Numbered from the stretch's first letter, positions 10,221 through 19,793 are shown. The stretch is 63,197 nt of DNA from Lentimicrobium sp. (GCA_023957275.1 JAMLHF010000021.1:1-63197); one strand, 5' to 3'. Made by a program: numbers and translations. The notes: generated from the sequence alone by a model not told the origin.

Positions 10221-10361
10221 CTAATCGAGGACAAAATCATCCTCTGTAACTTCAATTTCAAGTTCTGCGCCGATCAGTTCAGCCAGCCACTTGTAACCTT
10301 TTTTTACAATGAGTCTGATTTTGACATACCCCATTATGGGGAATTTCAATGTTGCAAGCAT
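10221..10361 (-). CDS. Putative small protein (46 residues) in a 583-bp gap
   Basis: ATG at 10361 opens a 46-codon frame ending in TAG at 10221. The product starts MLATLKFPIMGYVKIRLIVK, has a basic Lys-rich first half, then KWLAELIGAELEIEVTEDDF with an acidic tail. The composition looks protein-like rather than random, but there is no recognised family and no clear promoter. The rest of the gap (9991-10573) shows nothing else that I can support. Confidence 0.35.
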   Translation of the reverse strand: MLATLKFPIMGYVKIRLIVKKGYKWLAELIGAELEIEVTEDDFVLD

Positions 10362-10573
10362 AACGATGGTTTTTTCCGGTTTAAACCCGGCTGGATAAGC
10401 CGGCCAGGCTATAGGAATATATCGCTTTATTGTATAAAAGTAACCTGATCAGGAGCAGAATATCTTATTGATCTGATCAGTTGAATCTATAAATGATAAA
10501 TGAAAGTTACCTGAATTATTTTAAGCGGCCCGGGGCAGCTCAGGCTGAAGTTTAGTGCATTCGGGAAAGGAAA

Positions 10574-13018
10574 TTAAGGCTTCCTCCTTTTCAGCATCAG
10601 ATAGTCGAGATGGTAGAGTGCCTTGATGCTGAACATATTCAACTGTGAAGCATTGAATAACTGATCGAGATTATCAAGGTATTTAATATTGTAAGCTTTG
10701 TCTTCGCTTTCAATATTGTTTTTCCAAACCAGACTCAGCATGCTGCCCGGTGCGAATTCCCATCCGATGGCAAGGTCAATGCTGAAAAAGTTATAGTTAA
10801 AGTTAGCATCATAAACCAGGTCGGGATCAGGTGTCAGGGTGCCATCTGTATTTAATGTGTAATATCCCTTGTAATCAGCTGTTTGCCAGAAATGTCTGAA
10901 CCAGAGAGAGGTTGAAATCAAACGGCTGATCATATATTTGCCGGAGAAAGAATTTTCAAGGGTGTTCACATCTCTTTTGCCAAACCAGACTGTATTGTTG
11001 TATGCGCCAATAAAACCCAGGTCTCCCGGGTTATTGCCCAAGCCTGTTGTTTGCCTGAATGACAACCGGTCGTTAAGCCTGACAACAGGCCCGATTTCAA
11101 ACCATGTATAGTGCTTTTTATCATACTCCCGGGTATAATAAAACTGCCCGTCTATGGCCAGTTTCTTCCTGTAATCGCTCGAAAAGCCGATCCAACCCTG
11201 GTTATAGCCGGGTTTCAGGAAGTACCTTCCCGGAATTCTTGGTTCATAATAGTCATACCTGTCGGTTGGTGAAACAGAAATTCCCCACCAGAAAGTGAAG
11301 TAGTTTCTGAGGGTGGTGTTGCCTTTGTAAGTGAGCAAGGTATTGATGTTGGTTTTATTGTTCAGCGCCCTGGTCTGATCGAGACCCAGGCTTTGGGCGA
11401 AATTCAGAAAAATGCCAAAAGGTTCATAAAGCCTGTAGCTGACGTAAACCCCTCTGTTTTGCTGATTTCTGTAGCGGTTGATGCCCAGGTCGTTGATGTT
11501 GTAATTGGAGTCCAGCGCGCTCTGGTAAACAGAAAACTGAAACTTACCCCGGCTTTTCATGAGAAATAGTCCATAATTGTAGCCAACGCCGGTTTCGCCA
11601 AACGAATACTCCGGATTTGCCCCTCCTTTATTCCATTTGGATGCCGAGAAATTCATCCCGACAAAATATGTTTTGGATTTATCCCCGATGGTGGTTCCGG
11701 CTCCGGTTACATTGGAGTCGTCCCAGCCTCCGGGTCTTGTGACATTGGTATTGATAAAATAGACGGATGAATTATTTGGCAGTGCCTGATCGAGCACTAC
11801 AATGTTGTAGTTGGTCGCCGGATCTGTGAGGATTTCCCTTTCATTGCCACTGGCCGTATCTTTGGCTGTCGCCCACGTATTGCCCGTTACTGCATTGAAA
11901 ACACCTATCCCCAATCCGGAACCTGTTCTGCCGCTGAATTTCATTGCATTCAACAGCCTTGCACTTACCGGATTGTGGGTCAGGACTTCTGTTTCGTCAA
12001 GCATATTGCTGACCATATAGTGACGCAGCGGTGTGCGGCCGATGCGTCGCGAGTAAAAGAGCTCTCCCTTATTGAAGAGGTCAGTGCCTTCATTGAAAAA
12101 TGTCCGGTTCTCGTCATAAATCAACTCAAGCGCGGTTAGGTTTTTCTGAATTTTATCTGATTGCACCTGACTGAAATCCGGCAGTAAAATCATATCAAGG
12201 GTGAAGCTTTCATTGATACCGTATTTCAGGTCCATACCACCGTTGTATGCGAACGACCACGGGTCACCGCGGAATGCCGGATCGCTGTTGTGTTGCATGT
12301 TGGCAGAAATATATGGCGTAAATGACAAGCGCAGGGGAGGCCTGATGTTCTCAAAGCCTGTAAGCTTGCCCCAGTGTACCTGAACGTTTCCGGCTCCTTT
12401 TTCTTCCAGGGCCCAATGGATTTGTTCGCGGTATCTTCTTATTGTTCTTGAGGCCTGGAATCCCCAGTCCTGTGTGGGCAGACCCGGGAATCTGATCGCT
12501 GAGTAAGGGATGCGGACTTCTGCAATCCACCCGGAATCGGTTACGCCAACCTCACTGTACCAGACGGCACTGTAGGTTTCGTCAAGCATACGGCCATCCA
12601 CCTGTATTCCTGATGCGGAAACGGCAAAATAGTATGCATCCTGCTGATTATTATAGGTGTCAAAAGCAAAACCGAAGTAATCGGCATTCAGATCATCGTT
12701 GTCCCGCTCACCAAGTTGCCGGGCGATGCTGTCGGGAGCCGGGTCATACATGATGGCAGCAACATATACCGCTTCGTCATCATACATCAGCATAACCTTT
12801 GTTTCGAAAGATGGTTCGGCATCCGATACAGGCTCAAATTGTCTGAATCCACTGAGCAGGGTGGCATTTATCCACTCTCCCTCTGAAATTCTGCCATCAA
12901 TATGCGGAATTGCGACAGTCCGCTTTATCGCTGCTGAAGGAGGGATGCCACCCAATACGTTTGACGTAAAGCTAAAAAAGCTTGTCAGATATATTGCCAG
13001 AAGAACTAAGGTTCTCAT
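10574..13018 (-). CDS. DUF5916 outer-membrane protein with N-terminal CBM9-like domain
   Basis: The chosen start, Met at 13018, gives a clean signal peptide (MRTLVLLAIYLTSFFSF, cleavage near VLG). An upstream in-frame start at 13102 would put 28 polar residues before it and is unlikely. Residues 30-220 match the carbohydrate-binding family 9-like fold seen in these proteins (IDGRISEGEW, YDDEAVYVAAIMYD, WIAEVRIPYSAIRF). The remaining 600 residues alternate short strands with aromatic girdles and end with a strand-like segment, as expected for a DUF5916 beta-barrel. The function is unknown; the family is often near peptidase or polysaccharide genes, which is not the case here. Confidence 0.8.
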   Translation of the reverse strand: MRTLVLLAIYLTSFFSFTSNVLGGIPPSAAIKRTVAIPHIDGRISEGEWINATLLSGFRQFEPVSDAEPSFETKVMLMYDDEAVYVAAIMYDPAPDSIARQLGERDNDDLNADYFGFAFDTYNNQQDAYYFAVSASGIQVDGRMLDETYSAVWYSEVGVTDSGWIAEVRIPYSAIRFPGLPTQDWGFQASRTIRRYREQIHWALEEKGAGNVQVHWGKLTGFENIRPPLRLSFTPYISANMQHNSDPAFRGDPWSFAYNGGMDLKYGINESFTLDMILLPDFSQVQSDKIQKNLTALELIYDENRTFFNEGTDLFNKGELFYSRRIGRTPLRHYMVSNMLDETEVLTHNPVSARLLNAMKFSGRTGSGLGIGVFNAVTGNTWATAKDTASGNEREILTDPATNYNIVVLDQALPNNSSVYFINTNVTRPGGWDDSNVTGAGTTIGDKSKTYFVGMNFSASKWNKGGANPEYSFGETGVGYNYGLFLMKSRGKFQFSVYQSALDSNYNINDLGINRYRNQQNRGVYVSYRLYEPFGIFLNFAQSLGLDQTRALNNKTNINTLLTYKGNTTLRNYFTFWWGISVSPTDRYDYYEPRIPGRYFLKPGYNQGWIGFSSDYRKKLAIDGQFYYTREYDKKHYTWFEIGPVVRLNDRLSFRQTTGLGNNPGDLGFIGAYNNTVWFGKRDVNTLENSFSGKYMISRLISTSLWFRHFWQTADYKGYYTLNTDGTLTPDPDLVYDANFNYNFFSIDLAIGWEFAPGSMLSLVWKNNIESEDKAYNIKYLDNLDQLFNASQLNMFSIKALYHLDYLMLKRRKP

Positions 13019-13253
13019 AAAGGGTGATGGTAGTTGAGCTAAAATAAAAATGGTAATGTTTTTTTTCAACTTATGATACTCCGGGTTGGCTTTTAATTTC
13101 AACTAGGATTAAAAACTTTTTATATTTGTTTGAACTGTCAGCCGGCTAAATTGTTTAAGCCAGTGATTGAGGACAAATATACCGGATTTTCTTAAAGTTC
13201 CGGGATTTTGATAACAATTATACTTACCTAATTTTCAGTTTAACTTTATTTCC

Positions 13254-14447
13254 ATGAACCTCCACGAATTTCAGGCAAAACAAGTACTTCGTTCTTATGG
13301 TGTTCCTGTGCCGGTGGGCATTGTAGCGGAAACTCCGGAACTGGCAGTGAAAGCTGCCGGGGAAATCCAGCAGATAACCAACTCGGACCGATGGGCGGTA
13401 AAAGCTCAGATACATGCCGGGGGCAGAGGTAAGGGCGGAGGCGTTAAGATTGCCCAGTCGCTGCATGAGGTCTGGGAGAAGTCGTCACAGATTATCGGGA
13501 TGACCCTGGTAACACCACAGACGGGACCCGGCGGAAAGCTGGTGAGCAAAGTACTTGTTGAACAGAATATTTTCTATCCGGGCGAAAGTGAGCCCATGGA
13601 ATTTTATATGAGTATGTTGCTTAACCGTGCCAGCGGAAGAGTCATGATCATGTACTCAACCGAAGGGGGAATGGATATCGAAGAGGTTGCCGAGAAGACT
13701 CCTCACCTGATTTTTACCGAAGAGGTTGATCCCAAAGTCGGGCTGCAGGATTTCCAGTGCCGCAAGATTGCCTATAACTTCAAACTTGAAGGAGCTGCTC
13801 ATAAAAATATGCAGAAATTTGTAAAAAGCTTATATGATGCCTATATGGGTAGTGATGCGGCTTTGCTTGAAATAAATCCGGTATTTAAAACATCCGACAA
13901 CCTGATCATGGCCGCCGATTGTAAAATGCGCCTTGACCAGAACGCCCTGTTTCGCCACCCCGATCTGCTGGCCATGCGTGACCTGGCTGAAGAAGACCCT
14001 GCCGAAGTTGAAGCCGGGGCTCATCATCTGAATTATGTCAAGCTCAGCGGAAATGTTGGTTGTATGGTGAATGGCGCTGGTCTGGCCATGGCAACCATGG
14101 ATATTATTAAACTTTCGGGCGGGGAACCCGCCAATTTTCTGGATGTTGGTGGTACTGCCAATGCCGAAAGGGTAGAGCAGGCTTTCAGGATTATTATGAA
14201 AGACCCCAATGTAAAGGTTATCCTGGTAAATATTTTTGGCGGCATTGTTCGCTGCGACCGGGTGGCACAGGGCATCGTGGATGCATACCGAAACATTGGC
14301 ATCATTGATATTCCGATCATTGTCAGGCTGCAGGGCACCAATGCCGAGGAGGCCAAAGACCTCATAGAGCACTCGGGCCTCAAGGTTTTCTCCGCTGTAT
14401 TATTGCAGGAAGCTGCCGAATTGGTGACAAAAGTTCTTGAAAATTAG
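13254..14447 (+). CDS. sucC: Succinyl-CoA synthetase beta subunit (ADP/GDP-forming)
   Basis: The 397-residue chain starts MNLHEFQAKQVLRSYGVPVP and has the ATP-grasp domain (AVKAQIHAGGRGKGGGVK) and the C-terminal CoA-ligase domain with GGTANAERVEQAF and NIFGGIVRCDRVAQGI. SucC pairs with SucD to interconvert succinyl-CoA and succinate with substrate-level phosphorylation. Unusually, sucD is not next to it: a terminator follows at once. TATATTTG at 13121-13128 fits the Bacteroidota -7 box but has no TTG at the right distance. Confidence 0.93.
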   Translation: MNLHEFQAKQVLRSYGVPVPVGIVAETPELAVKAAGEIQQITNSDRWAVKAQIHAGGRGKGGGVKIAQSLHEVWEKSSQIIGMTLVTPQTGPGGKLVSKVLVEQNIFYPGESEPMEFYMSMLLNRASGRVMIMYSTEGGMDIEEVAEKTPHLIFTEEVDPKVGLQDFQCRKIAYNFKLEGAAHKNMQKFVKSLYDAYMGSDAALLEINPVFKTSDNLIMAADCKMRLDQNALFRHPDLLAMRDLAEEDPAEVEAGAHHLNYVKLSGNVGCMVNGAGLAMATMDIIKLSGGEPANFLDVGGTANAERVEQAFRIIMKDPNVKVILVNIFGGIVRCDRVAQGIVDAYRNIGIIDIPIIVRLQGTNAEEAKDLIEHSGLKVFSAVLLQEAAELVTKVLEN

Positions 14448-14470
14448 TTTTTGTTTAGTGAGTGTGGTTG

Positions 14471-14502
14471 AGAAGGGTTGTCAGACGACAGCCCTTCTTT
14501 CA
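14471..14502 (+). terminator. Intrinsic terminator after sucC
   Basis: AGAAGGGTTGTC (14471-14482) pairs with GACAGCCCTTCT (14487-14498) across AGAC, with a short T-rich tail. Confidence 0.75.
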
Positions 14503-14621
14503 TTATAACTGATTTCGCAGCATGTCCGTTCCCCCTGGTAATTTCAGATCAGTCACTTAAAAAAGTGAGAGATCATTGCTGAACAACTTAACTGCTGAAT
14601 GTAGTCACAGTTGTTCCGGAT

Positions 14622-14649
14622 AAAAAAACGGCCGGAGATAATCCGGCCG
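14622..14649 (-). terminator. Intrinsic terminator of the hydrogenase operon
   Basis: Read on the minus strand, CGGCCGGA (14649-14642) pairs with TCCGGCCG (14636-14629) and is followed by a seven-T tract (14628-14622), 27 bp after the last hydrogenase gene. Confidence 0.8.
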
Positions 14650-14675
14650 CTTCTACCAAACACTAATGAAAACAA

Positions 14676-15155
14676 CTACTTAGCGTATTCTGCAACGATA
14701 TCCTTAACGCCCTCGGGAGCCACCCGTCCGTAAACTTTTTCACCAACGAGTACAACAGGAGCAAGCCCGCAGGCTCCTACACAACGCAGGCAGGCCAGTG
14801 AAAACTTTCCGTCGGGGGTTGTTTCTCCTACATTGATGTTAAGCAGACGCTTGAACTCATCGATAACTTTCTCAGCGCCGCGTACGTAACAGGCTGTGCC
14901 AAGGCAGATTGAAACCGGATGCTCGCCTTTTGGCAACATGGTAAAGAAGGAGTAGAAGGAAACTACTCCGTAAACATGCGCGACAGAGATGTTGAGTTCT
15001 TTGGCAATCACCTCCTGAACTTCAGCAGGAAGATAACCAAAAATTCCCTGTGCCTTGTGGAGCACATTGATCAGTTCACCTTTATCGTTGTTGAACGATT
15101 TGCAGACAGCTTTCAATTCATCAAGCTTTTCTGCGGATAATTTTATATTTGCCAT
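14676..15155 (-). CDS. hndA: NuoE-like [2Fe-2S] subunit of Hnd-type hydrogenase
   Basis: A thioredoxin-fold [2Fe-2S] protein of 159 residues. The four ligands are Cys84 and Cys89 (CLGTAC) and Cys125 and Cys129 (CVGAC); Cys122 is an extra cysteine. Homologues (NuoE, HydC, HndA) carry electrons between the flavin subunit and the catalytic subunit of NAD(P)-linked, often electron-bifurcating, [FeFe] hydrogenases. It is the last gene of the downstream transcription unit, 68 bp after the catalytic subunit. A second NuoE-like gene is found at 26395-26865. Confidence 0.88.
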   Translation of the reverse strand: MANIKLSAEKLDELKAVCKSFNNDKGELINVLHKAQGIFGYLPAEVQEVIAKELNISVAHVYGVVSFYSFFTMLPKGEHPVSICLGTACYVRGAEKVIDEFKRLLNINVGETTPDGKFSLACLRCVGACGLAPVVLVGEKVYGRVAPEGVKDIVAEYAK

Positions 15156-15223
15156 GATCTGAATTCTTTTGATTTGTGTTGTTTGTTCCGCCGGTACATG
15201 GTTTTCCGCCCGGCAATCTTCCC

Positions 15224-16996
15224 TTATTCTACAACCTTGATATCCTTGCTTTTGTCGAAATAGTGCGTATGAAGCAGGTGATGAGATTTTTCACTCAGCG
15301 GTTTGCCGAGGAATTCTTCATAAAGCTGAATGATATAAGGGTTTTCATGCGATTTACGGATGGTCTTATTGGCATCTTCCTGATAAATCGCCTTCTGACG
15401 GGCCTTGATGATGGAAGAATCTCCATGATGCAGCGGTTGTCCGCCACCCCCGATGCAACCGCCCGGGCAGGCCATAATTTCAATCGCATGGAATTCAGAT
15501 TTTCCGTCCTTGATATCCTGCAGCAGTTTACGCGCATTTCCAAGTCCGTGCGCAATGCCTATCCTGATCGGGAGTCCGTTGAAGTCAATGGTAGCTTCGC
15601 GGATATATTCCATTCCCCTCAACTCTTCAAAATCAACTTTTTCAAGCTTTTTACCCGTGTGCACCTCATAGGCGGTACGGACTGCAGCTTCAATCACCCC
15701 TCCGGTAGTACCGAAGATAACCGCAGCTCCGGTTGATTCGCCAAGCGGATTGTCGAAATCTTCATCCGGCAGTGCATTGAATTCAATGTTCGACTGCTTG
15801 ATCAGGTGTGCCAGCTCGCGGGTCGAAATGGAGTAGTCAACATCCGGATTGCCGTTGGTGGCGAATTCATCACGCTGGCATTCGAATTTCTTGGCAAGAC
15901 AGGGCATAATGGAAACAACCACCAGGTCCTCGCGTTTCACATTGATTTTATCAGCGAAATAAGTTTTGGCGATAGCTCCGAACATCTGCTGCGGACTGCG
16001 CGCTGTTGAAGGAATATCCCTCATTTCAGGGAACTGGTGTTCGAAAAAGTTCACCCAGCCCGGGCAGCAGGAGGTAAGGATCGGCAACGGAACATCTTTA
16101 TCTCCGTTCAGATGACGGGTAAGACGGTCAAGCAGCTCGGTTCCTTCTTCCATAATAGTGAGGTCGGCGGCAAAGTCTGTATCAAAAACGTAGTTGAAGC
16201 CCAGCCTGCGCAATGCGGCGGCAAGTTTCCCGGTTACCAGGGTGCCCGGCTCCATGCCAAATTCTTCGCCAAGCGCAGCCCTTACAGCCGGAGCAGTCTG
16301 CACAACAACGGTTTTGGTCGGATCAGCCAAAGCGCGGATTACTGAATTTGTATGGTCAACCTCGGTGAGGGCGCCGGTCGGACAAACAGCCACACATTGT
16401 CCGCAATAGGTACAAACACTGTGATCAAGATTCATCTCAAAAGCGGGAGCCACCACCGACATAAATCCGCGGTTTACAGCTGAGAGAACGCCAACTGTCT
16501 GCACCTCATTACACATCATTTCGCACCTGCGGCACATAATGCATTTATCCACATCACGGATAATGGCAGGGGAAGTGTCTTCACGGTAAGTTGACTGCTC
16601 TCCCTCATAATGCAGCTTGCGTATGCCAAACTCCTGGGCCATGGTCTGCAATTCGCAGTTTCCATTCTTTGCACAGATAAGACAGTCGGTCGGATGGTCA
16701 GAAAGAATCAACTCCAGAACCGTTTTTCTCGAATTTAATACCCTGATATTGTGGGTATTTACAACCATGCCTTCGGTGCATTCCGTAACGCAGGCAGGGG
16801 CCAGGTTGCGGCGGCCGGCGACTTCAACAACGCAAACACGGCATCCGGCGGGTTTATTTTCAATATTCAGGTCGTGGAGATGAAGGTAACAAAGGGTAGG
16901 GATGTGAATTCCGGCCTTCTTTGCAGCTTTGAGTATTGTGGTGCCTTTGGCTACCTCAAGTACTTTATTGTCTATCGTTAATTTGATTGTTTCCAT
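15224..16996 (-). CDS. hndD: [FeFe] hydrogenase catalytic subunit, Hnd type (copy 1)
   Basis: Domains in order: plant-type [2Fe-2S] (Cys36, 52, 55, 69), His-Cys3 [4Fe-4S] (HPTDCLICAKNGNC near 101-114), two-cluster ferredoxin (CIMCRRCEMMC and CTYCGQCVAVC), the H-cluster domain and the small-subunit domain (QKAIYQED to the C-terminus). All H-cluster motifs are canonical: TSCCPGW (308-314), MPCLAKKFE (Cys366) and MACPGGCIGGGGQP (Cys510, Cys514). It should make or oxidise H2 using electrons from ferredoxin and/or NAD(P)H through the NuoEF-like partners. The start is Met at 16996, 13 bp after the previous stop; an upstream in-frame start at 17083 would overlap the preceding gene and adds a non-homologous leader. 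Confidence 0.93.
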   Translation of the reverse strand: METIKLTIDNKVLEVAKGTTILKAAKKAGIHIPTLCYLHLHDLNIENKPAGCRVCVVEVAGRRNLAPACVTECTEGMVVNTHNIRVLNSRKTVLELILSDHPTDCLICAKNGNCELQTMAQEFGIRKLHYEGEQSTYREDTSPAIIRDVDKCIMCRRCEMMCNEVQTVGVLSAVNRGFMSVVAPAFEMNLDHSVCTYCGQCVAVCPTGALTEVDHTNSVIRALADPTKTVVVQTAPAVRAALGEEFGMEPGTLVTGKLAAALRRLGFNYVFDTDFAADLTIMEEGTELLDRLTRHLNGDKDVPLPILTSCCPGWVNFFEHQFPEMRDIPSTARSPQQMFGAIAKTYFADKINVKREDLVVVSIMPCLAKKFECQRDEFATNGNPDVDYSISTRELAHLIKQSNIEFNALPDEDFDNPLGESTGAAVIFGTTGGVIEAAVRTAYEVHTGKKLEKVDFEELRGMEYIREATIDFNGLPIRIGIAHGLGNARKLLQDIKDGKSEFHAIEIMACPGGCIGGGGQPLHHGDSSIIKARQKAIYQEDANKTIRKSHENPYIIQLYEEFLGKPLSEKSHHLLHTHYFDKSKDIKVVE

Positions 16997-17009
16997 TTCT
17001 TTCCGGGTA

Positions 17010-18803
17010 TTATTTGATAAACACAGCATTGAATTTGCACTTCTCAAGACAAGCGCCGCATTTGATACAGGTAGCCTGGTCAATCACATGGATGCCTTTA
17101 CGCTCACCTGAAATTGCATTGACAGGGCAATTGCGGGCACAGGCTGTACAACCGACACAGTTCTCGGGGTCAATAAAGTATTGCAGCAATGCTTTACATT
17201 GGCCGGAACGGCATTTCTTGTCAGTAACGTGTTCAATATATTCATCCCAGAAATTGTCAATGGTGGAAAGAACCGGGTTGGGCGAGGTCTGTCCCAGTCC
17301 GCAGAGCGCAGTGTCTTTGATCACATAGCTGAGATTCCTGAGGCTGTCGATGTCGTCGCGTGTTCCTTTCCCCTGAGTGATTTTGTCAAGAATTTCATAA
17401 AGCCTCTTGTTGCCAATCCGGCAGGGTGAACATTTTCCGCACGATTCTTCAACGGTGAAGTCGAGATAGAACTTTGCCATAGATACCATGCAGTCATCCT
17501 CATCCATGACAATCATTCCGCCGGAGCCCATCATCGAACCGCTGGCCAGCAGGTTGTCATAATCAATGGGGGTGTCGAGATGCTTTTCAGTAAGGCATCC
17601 GCCTGAGGGGCCGCCGGTCTGAACAGCCTTGAATTTTTTACCGTCCTTGATACCTCCGCCAATCTCATAGATTACTTCGCGAAGGGTGGTGCCCATGGGA
17701 ACTTCGATCAGTCCCACATTGTTGATCTTTCCGGCAAGGGCGAATACCTTGGTGCCCTTTGATTTCTCGGTTCCGATGCCTGCAAACCAGTCTGCACCTT
17801 TGTTGATGATAACAGGCACGTTGGCGAATGTTTCAACGTTGTTGACGTTGGTCGGCTTTTCATAATATCCCGAAACGGATGGGAAGGGAGGTTTAACGGT
17901 AGGCTCGCCCCTCAGCCCTTCCATTGAATGGATCAGGGCGGTTTCTTCGCCGCAGACAAAAGCGCCGGCGCCATAGCGAAGTTCAATATCAAAGGCAAAG
18001 CCTGTGCCGAGGATATCCTGTCCGAGAAGTCCATACTCCCTGGCCTGGTTAATGGCTGTTTTCAGACGGTCAATGGCCAGCGGATATTCAGCCCGGATGT
18101 ATACCAGTCCGTATGATGCCCCGATACAATAGCCGCAAATGGCCATTGCTTCGATAACGGAATGGGGGTCGCCTTCAAGAATGGAACGGTCCATAAATGC
18201 GCCCGGGTCCCCTTCATCGGCATTACATACGACGTATTTTACATCTGATACTGATTTGCTGGTGATTTCCCATTTCAGGCCGGTGGAGAAACCTCCGCCG
18301 CCACGTCCGCGCAGGCCTGATTTCTTCATTTCCTCAATTACCTGCTGGGGAGTCATTTCCGTCAGACATTTGGCCAATGCTTCATAACCGTCGCGCGAAA
18401 TATATTCGTCAATGTTTTCCGGATCAATAAACCCACAGTTGCGCAAAGCGATCCTGAGCTGTTTTTTATAGAAGCCCATGTGCTTGGAATCGGAAATATG
18501 TTCCTTATTTTCAGGGTCAACGTATAAAAGCCGGTTTACTTTACGACCCTTGATCAGATGCTCTTCTACAATCTCCCGTGCATCCGCAGGACTCACCTGT
18601 GTATAAAAGGTATTGTCGGGCATGATCTTTACGATGGGTCCCTTCTCGCAAAAGCCGAAACATCCGGTTGCAATTACCTGAACCTCATTGTCTAACCCTT
18701 TATCGGCTACAATGGTTTTAAGGTTCTCGAGCAGGGTGTCACTTTCTGAAGCATGACAACCGGTGCCACCGCAAACCAATACATGCATTTTATATTTTGC
18801 CAT
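17010..18803 (-). CDS. hndC: NuoF-like flavin subunit with extra Fe-S domains (copy 1)
   Basis: Three parts: an N-terminal thioredoxin-like [2Fe-2S] domain (Cys11, 16, 48, 52), the NuoF core with NADH/FMN sites (GLRGRGGGGFSTGLKW and CNADEGDPGAFMDRS) and its [4Fe-4S] site (ESCGKCSPCRIG with CGLGQ), and a C-terminal two-cluster ferredoxin (CVGCTACARNC and CIKCGACLEKC). This is the diaphorase subunit that exchanges electrons with NAD(P)H and is the likely bifurcation site. GGAGGAG sits nine bases before the ATG, a Shine-Dalgarno-like sequence that is rare in Bacteroidota. Copy 2 (25195-26388) lacks both terminal Fe-S domains. Confidence 0.93.
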   Translation of the reverse strand: MAKYKMHVLVCGGTGCHASESDTLLENLKTIVADKGLDNEVQVIATGCFGFCEKGPIVKIMPDNTFYTQVSPADAREIVEEHLIKGRKVNRLLYVDPENKEHISDSKHMGFYKKQLRIALRNCGFIDPENIDEYISRDGYEALAKCLTEMTPQQVIEEMKKSGLRGRGGGGFSTGLKWEITSKSVSDVKYVVCNADEGDPGAFMDRSILEGDPHSVIEAMAICGYCIGASYGLVYIRAEYPLAIDRLKTAINQAREYGLLGQDILGTGFAFDIELRYGAGAFVCGEETALIHSMEGLRGEPTVKPPFPSVSGYYEKPTNVNNVETFANVPVIINKGADWFAGIGTEKSKGTKVFALAGKINNVGLIEVPMGTTLREVIYEIGGGIKDGKKFKAVQTGGPSGGCLTEKHLDTPIDYDNLLASGSMMGSGGMIVMDEDDCMVSMAKFYLDFTVEESCGKCSPCRIGNKRLYEILDKITQGKGTRDDIDSLRNLSYVIKDTALCGLGQTSPNPVLSTIDNFWDEYIEHVTDKKCRSGQCKALLQYFIDPENCVGCTACARNCPVNAISGERKGIHVIDQATCIKCGACLEKCKFNAVFIK

Positions 18804-18815
18804 TACCGCTCCTCC

Positions 18816-19214
18816 TTATTTCTTTTCAATGGTTTCATAATTAACCGGAATGATCCCTTCAACGAGTTCGCCGTTCTTTACATATTTTTCAATGATGTCA
18901 TCGGCCTTTTTAGTATCCACATAGCCGAAAACAACGGGTTCCTTACCCGGGAGGGTGATTTCAACGGTAGGTTCAGCAAAACAGTATCCCATACAACCGG
19001 TTTGAGTAACTATAGCCTGGATGTTTCTTTTGTCAAATTCTTCAATAAAGAAATCCATAACCTGTTTGGCGCCGGAGGCAATTCCGCAGGTTGCCATGGC
19101 AACTTTTACCTGTACCAGGCTTTCAGGGTTGTTGCTCTTCTCCCTGAGGCTCATTTTACCCTGCAGCTCTTCTTTAATCTTGCGCAGGTCAGCCAGTGAT
19201 TTTACTTGTCCCAT
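18816..19214 (-). CDS. hndB: HndB-like thioredoxin-fold ferredoxin
   Basis: A 132-residue protein of the HndB class. It shows GCMGYC (Cys74 and Cys78) for the second half of a [2Fe-2S] site, but the first half reads ATCGIASGA with a single Cys43, so only three of the usual four cysteines are present; this may be typical of HndB. The N-terminal 30 residues are charged and helical. It lies 12 bp before the flavin subunit and is the fourth subunit of the tetrameric hydrogenase, probably an extra electron carrier or assembly partner. Confidence 0.8.
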   Translation of the reverse strand: MGQVKSLADLRKIKEELQGKMSLREKSNNPESLVQVKVAMATCGIASGAKQVMDFFIEEFDKRNIQAIVTQTGCMGYCFAEPTVEITLPGKEPVVFGYVDTKKADDIIEKYVKNGELVEGIIPVNYETIEKK

Positions 19215-19241
19215 GTTTAAAATTTGTTTGTGTGTTGATTA

Positions 19242-19793
19242 TTATCCTGAAATCTTTATTTCCTTCAGATTTTCATTGATCATTTCTTTCAGAAACCGGA
19301 TAACCGGTGCTTCTGATATTGACATTCCTTCCAGCATTTCATTGACCTCAGCCGTGTCGAAACGATATGTGCCCACTGGCGTTGTATGCCTGTAGATGAA
19401 CCTTAATGCAGGGTTGGCGGCGGCAAGCAGCACAACAGTCCCGGCAATGTCACCCAGTGGCTGACGGTCAAGATGGCTTAGCCCGAATACCGCTGTAACC
19501 GTTGTGCCTTTCCCGCTGGCAGATTCTACAGACAGGTAGCCGCCGGTCGAATCTGCATGTTGTTTCAGCAGGGGCAACCCCAACCCAACCTTGCGGGTAG
19601 TCCTGCTGGTTACATAAGGGTCGGTTACCTTCCCGATCATGTCGGCAGGAATCCCTTTCCCGTTGTCCCTGATGCGCATCATAAGCCTGTCGGTTGAAAC
19701 GGATTCCCCGATCAGCAATTCTATCTCAGTGGCGCCGGCAGAGATGGAATTCTGCGCAATGTCCATGATGTGCATCGCAAAGTCCTTCATCAT
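19242..19793 (-). CDS. Stand-alone GHKL ATPase domain protein (kinase-like)
   Basis: The 183 residues comprise a histidine-kinase ATPase domain with N box (HIMDIAQNSISAGATEIEL, 7-25), G1 box (RDNGKGI) and G2 box (GLGLPLLKQHADSTGG). There is no dimerisation/phosphoacceptor domain and no sensor. The C-terminal 70 residues (from about residue 110) are a separate small domain. The first four bases overlap the end of the PHP gene (ATGA overlap), showing translational coupling. Such proteins occur in clostridial hydrogenase operons; the target of phosphorylation or binding is unknown. Confidence 0.8.
   Translation of the reverse strand: MMKDFAMHIMDIAQNSISAGATEIELLIGESVSTDRLMMRIRDNGKGIPADMIGKVTDPYVTSRTTRKVGLGLPLLKQHADSTGGYLSVESASGKGTTVTAVFGLSHLDRQPLGDIAGTVVLLAAANPALRFIYRHTTPVGTYRFDTAEVNEMLEGMSISEAPVIRFLKEMINENLKEIKISG

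Noticed and set aside
16194-16409. Many antisense ORFs within the hydrogenase genes
   Set aside because: They are complementary-strand shadows of conserved Cys-rich domains.
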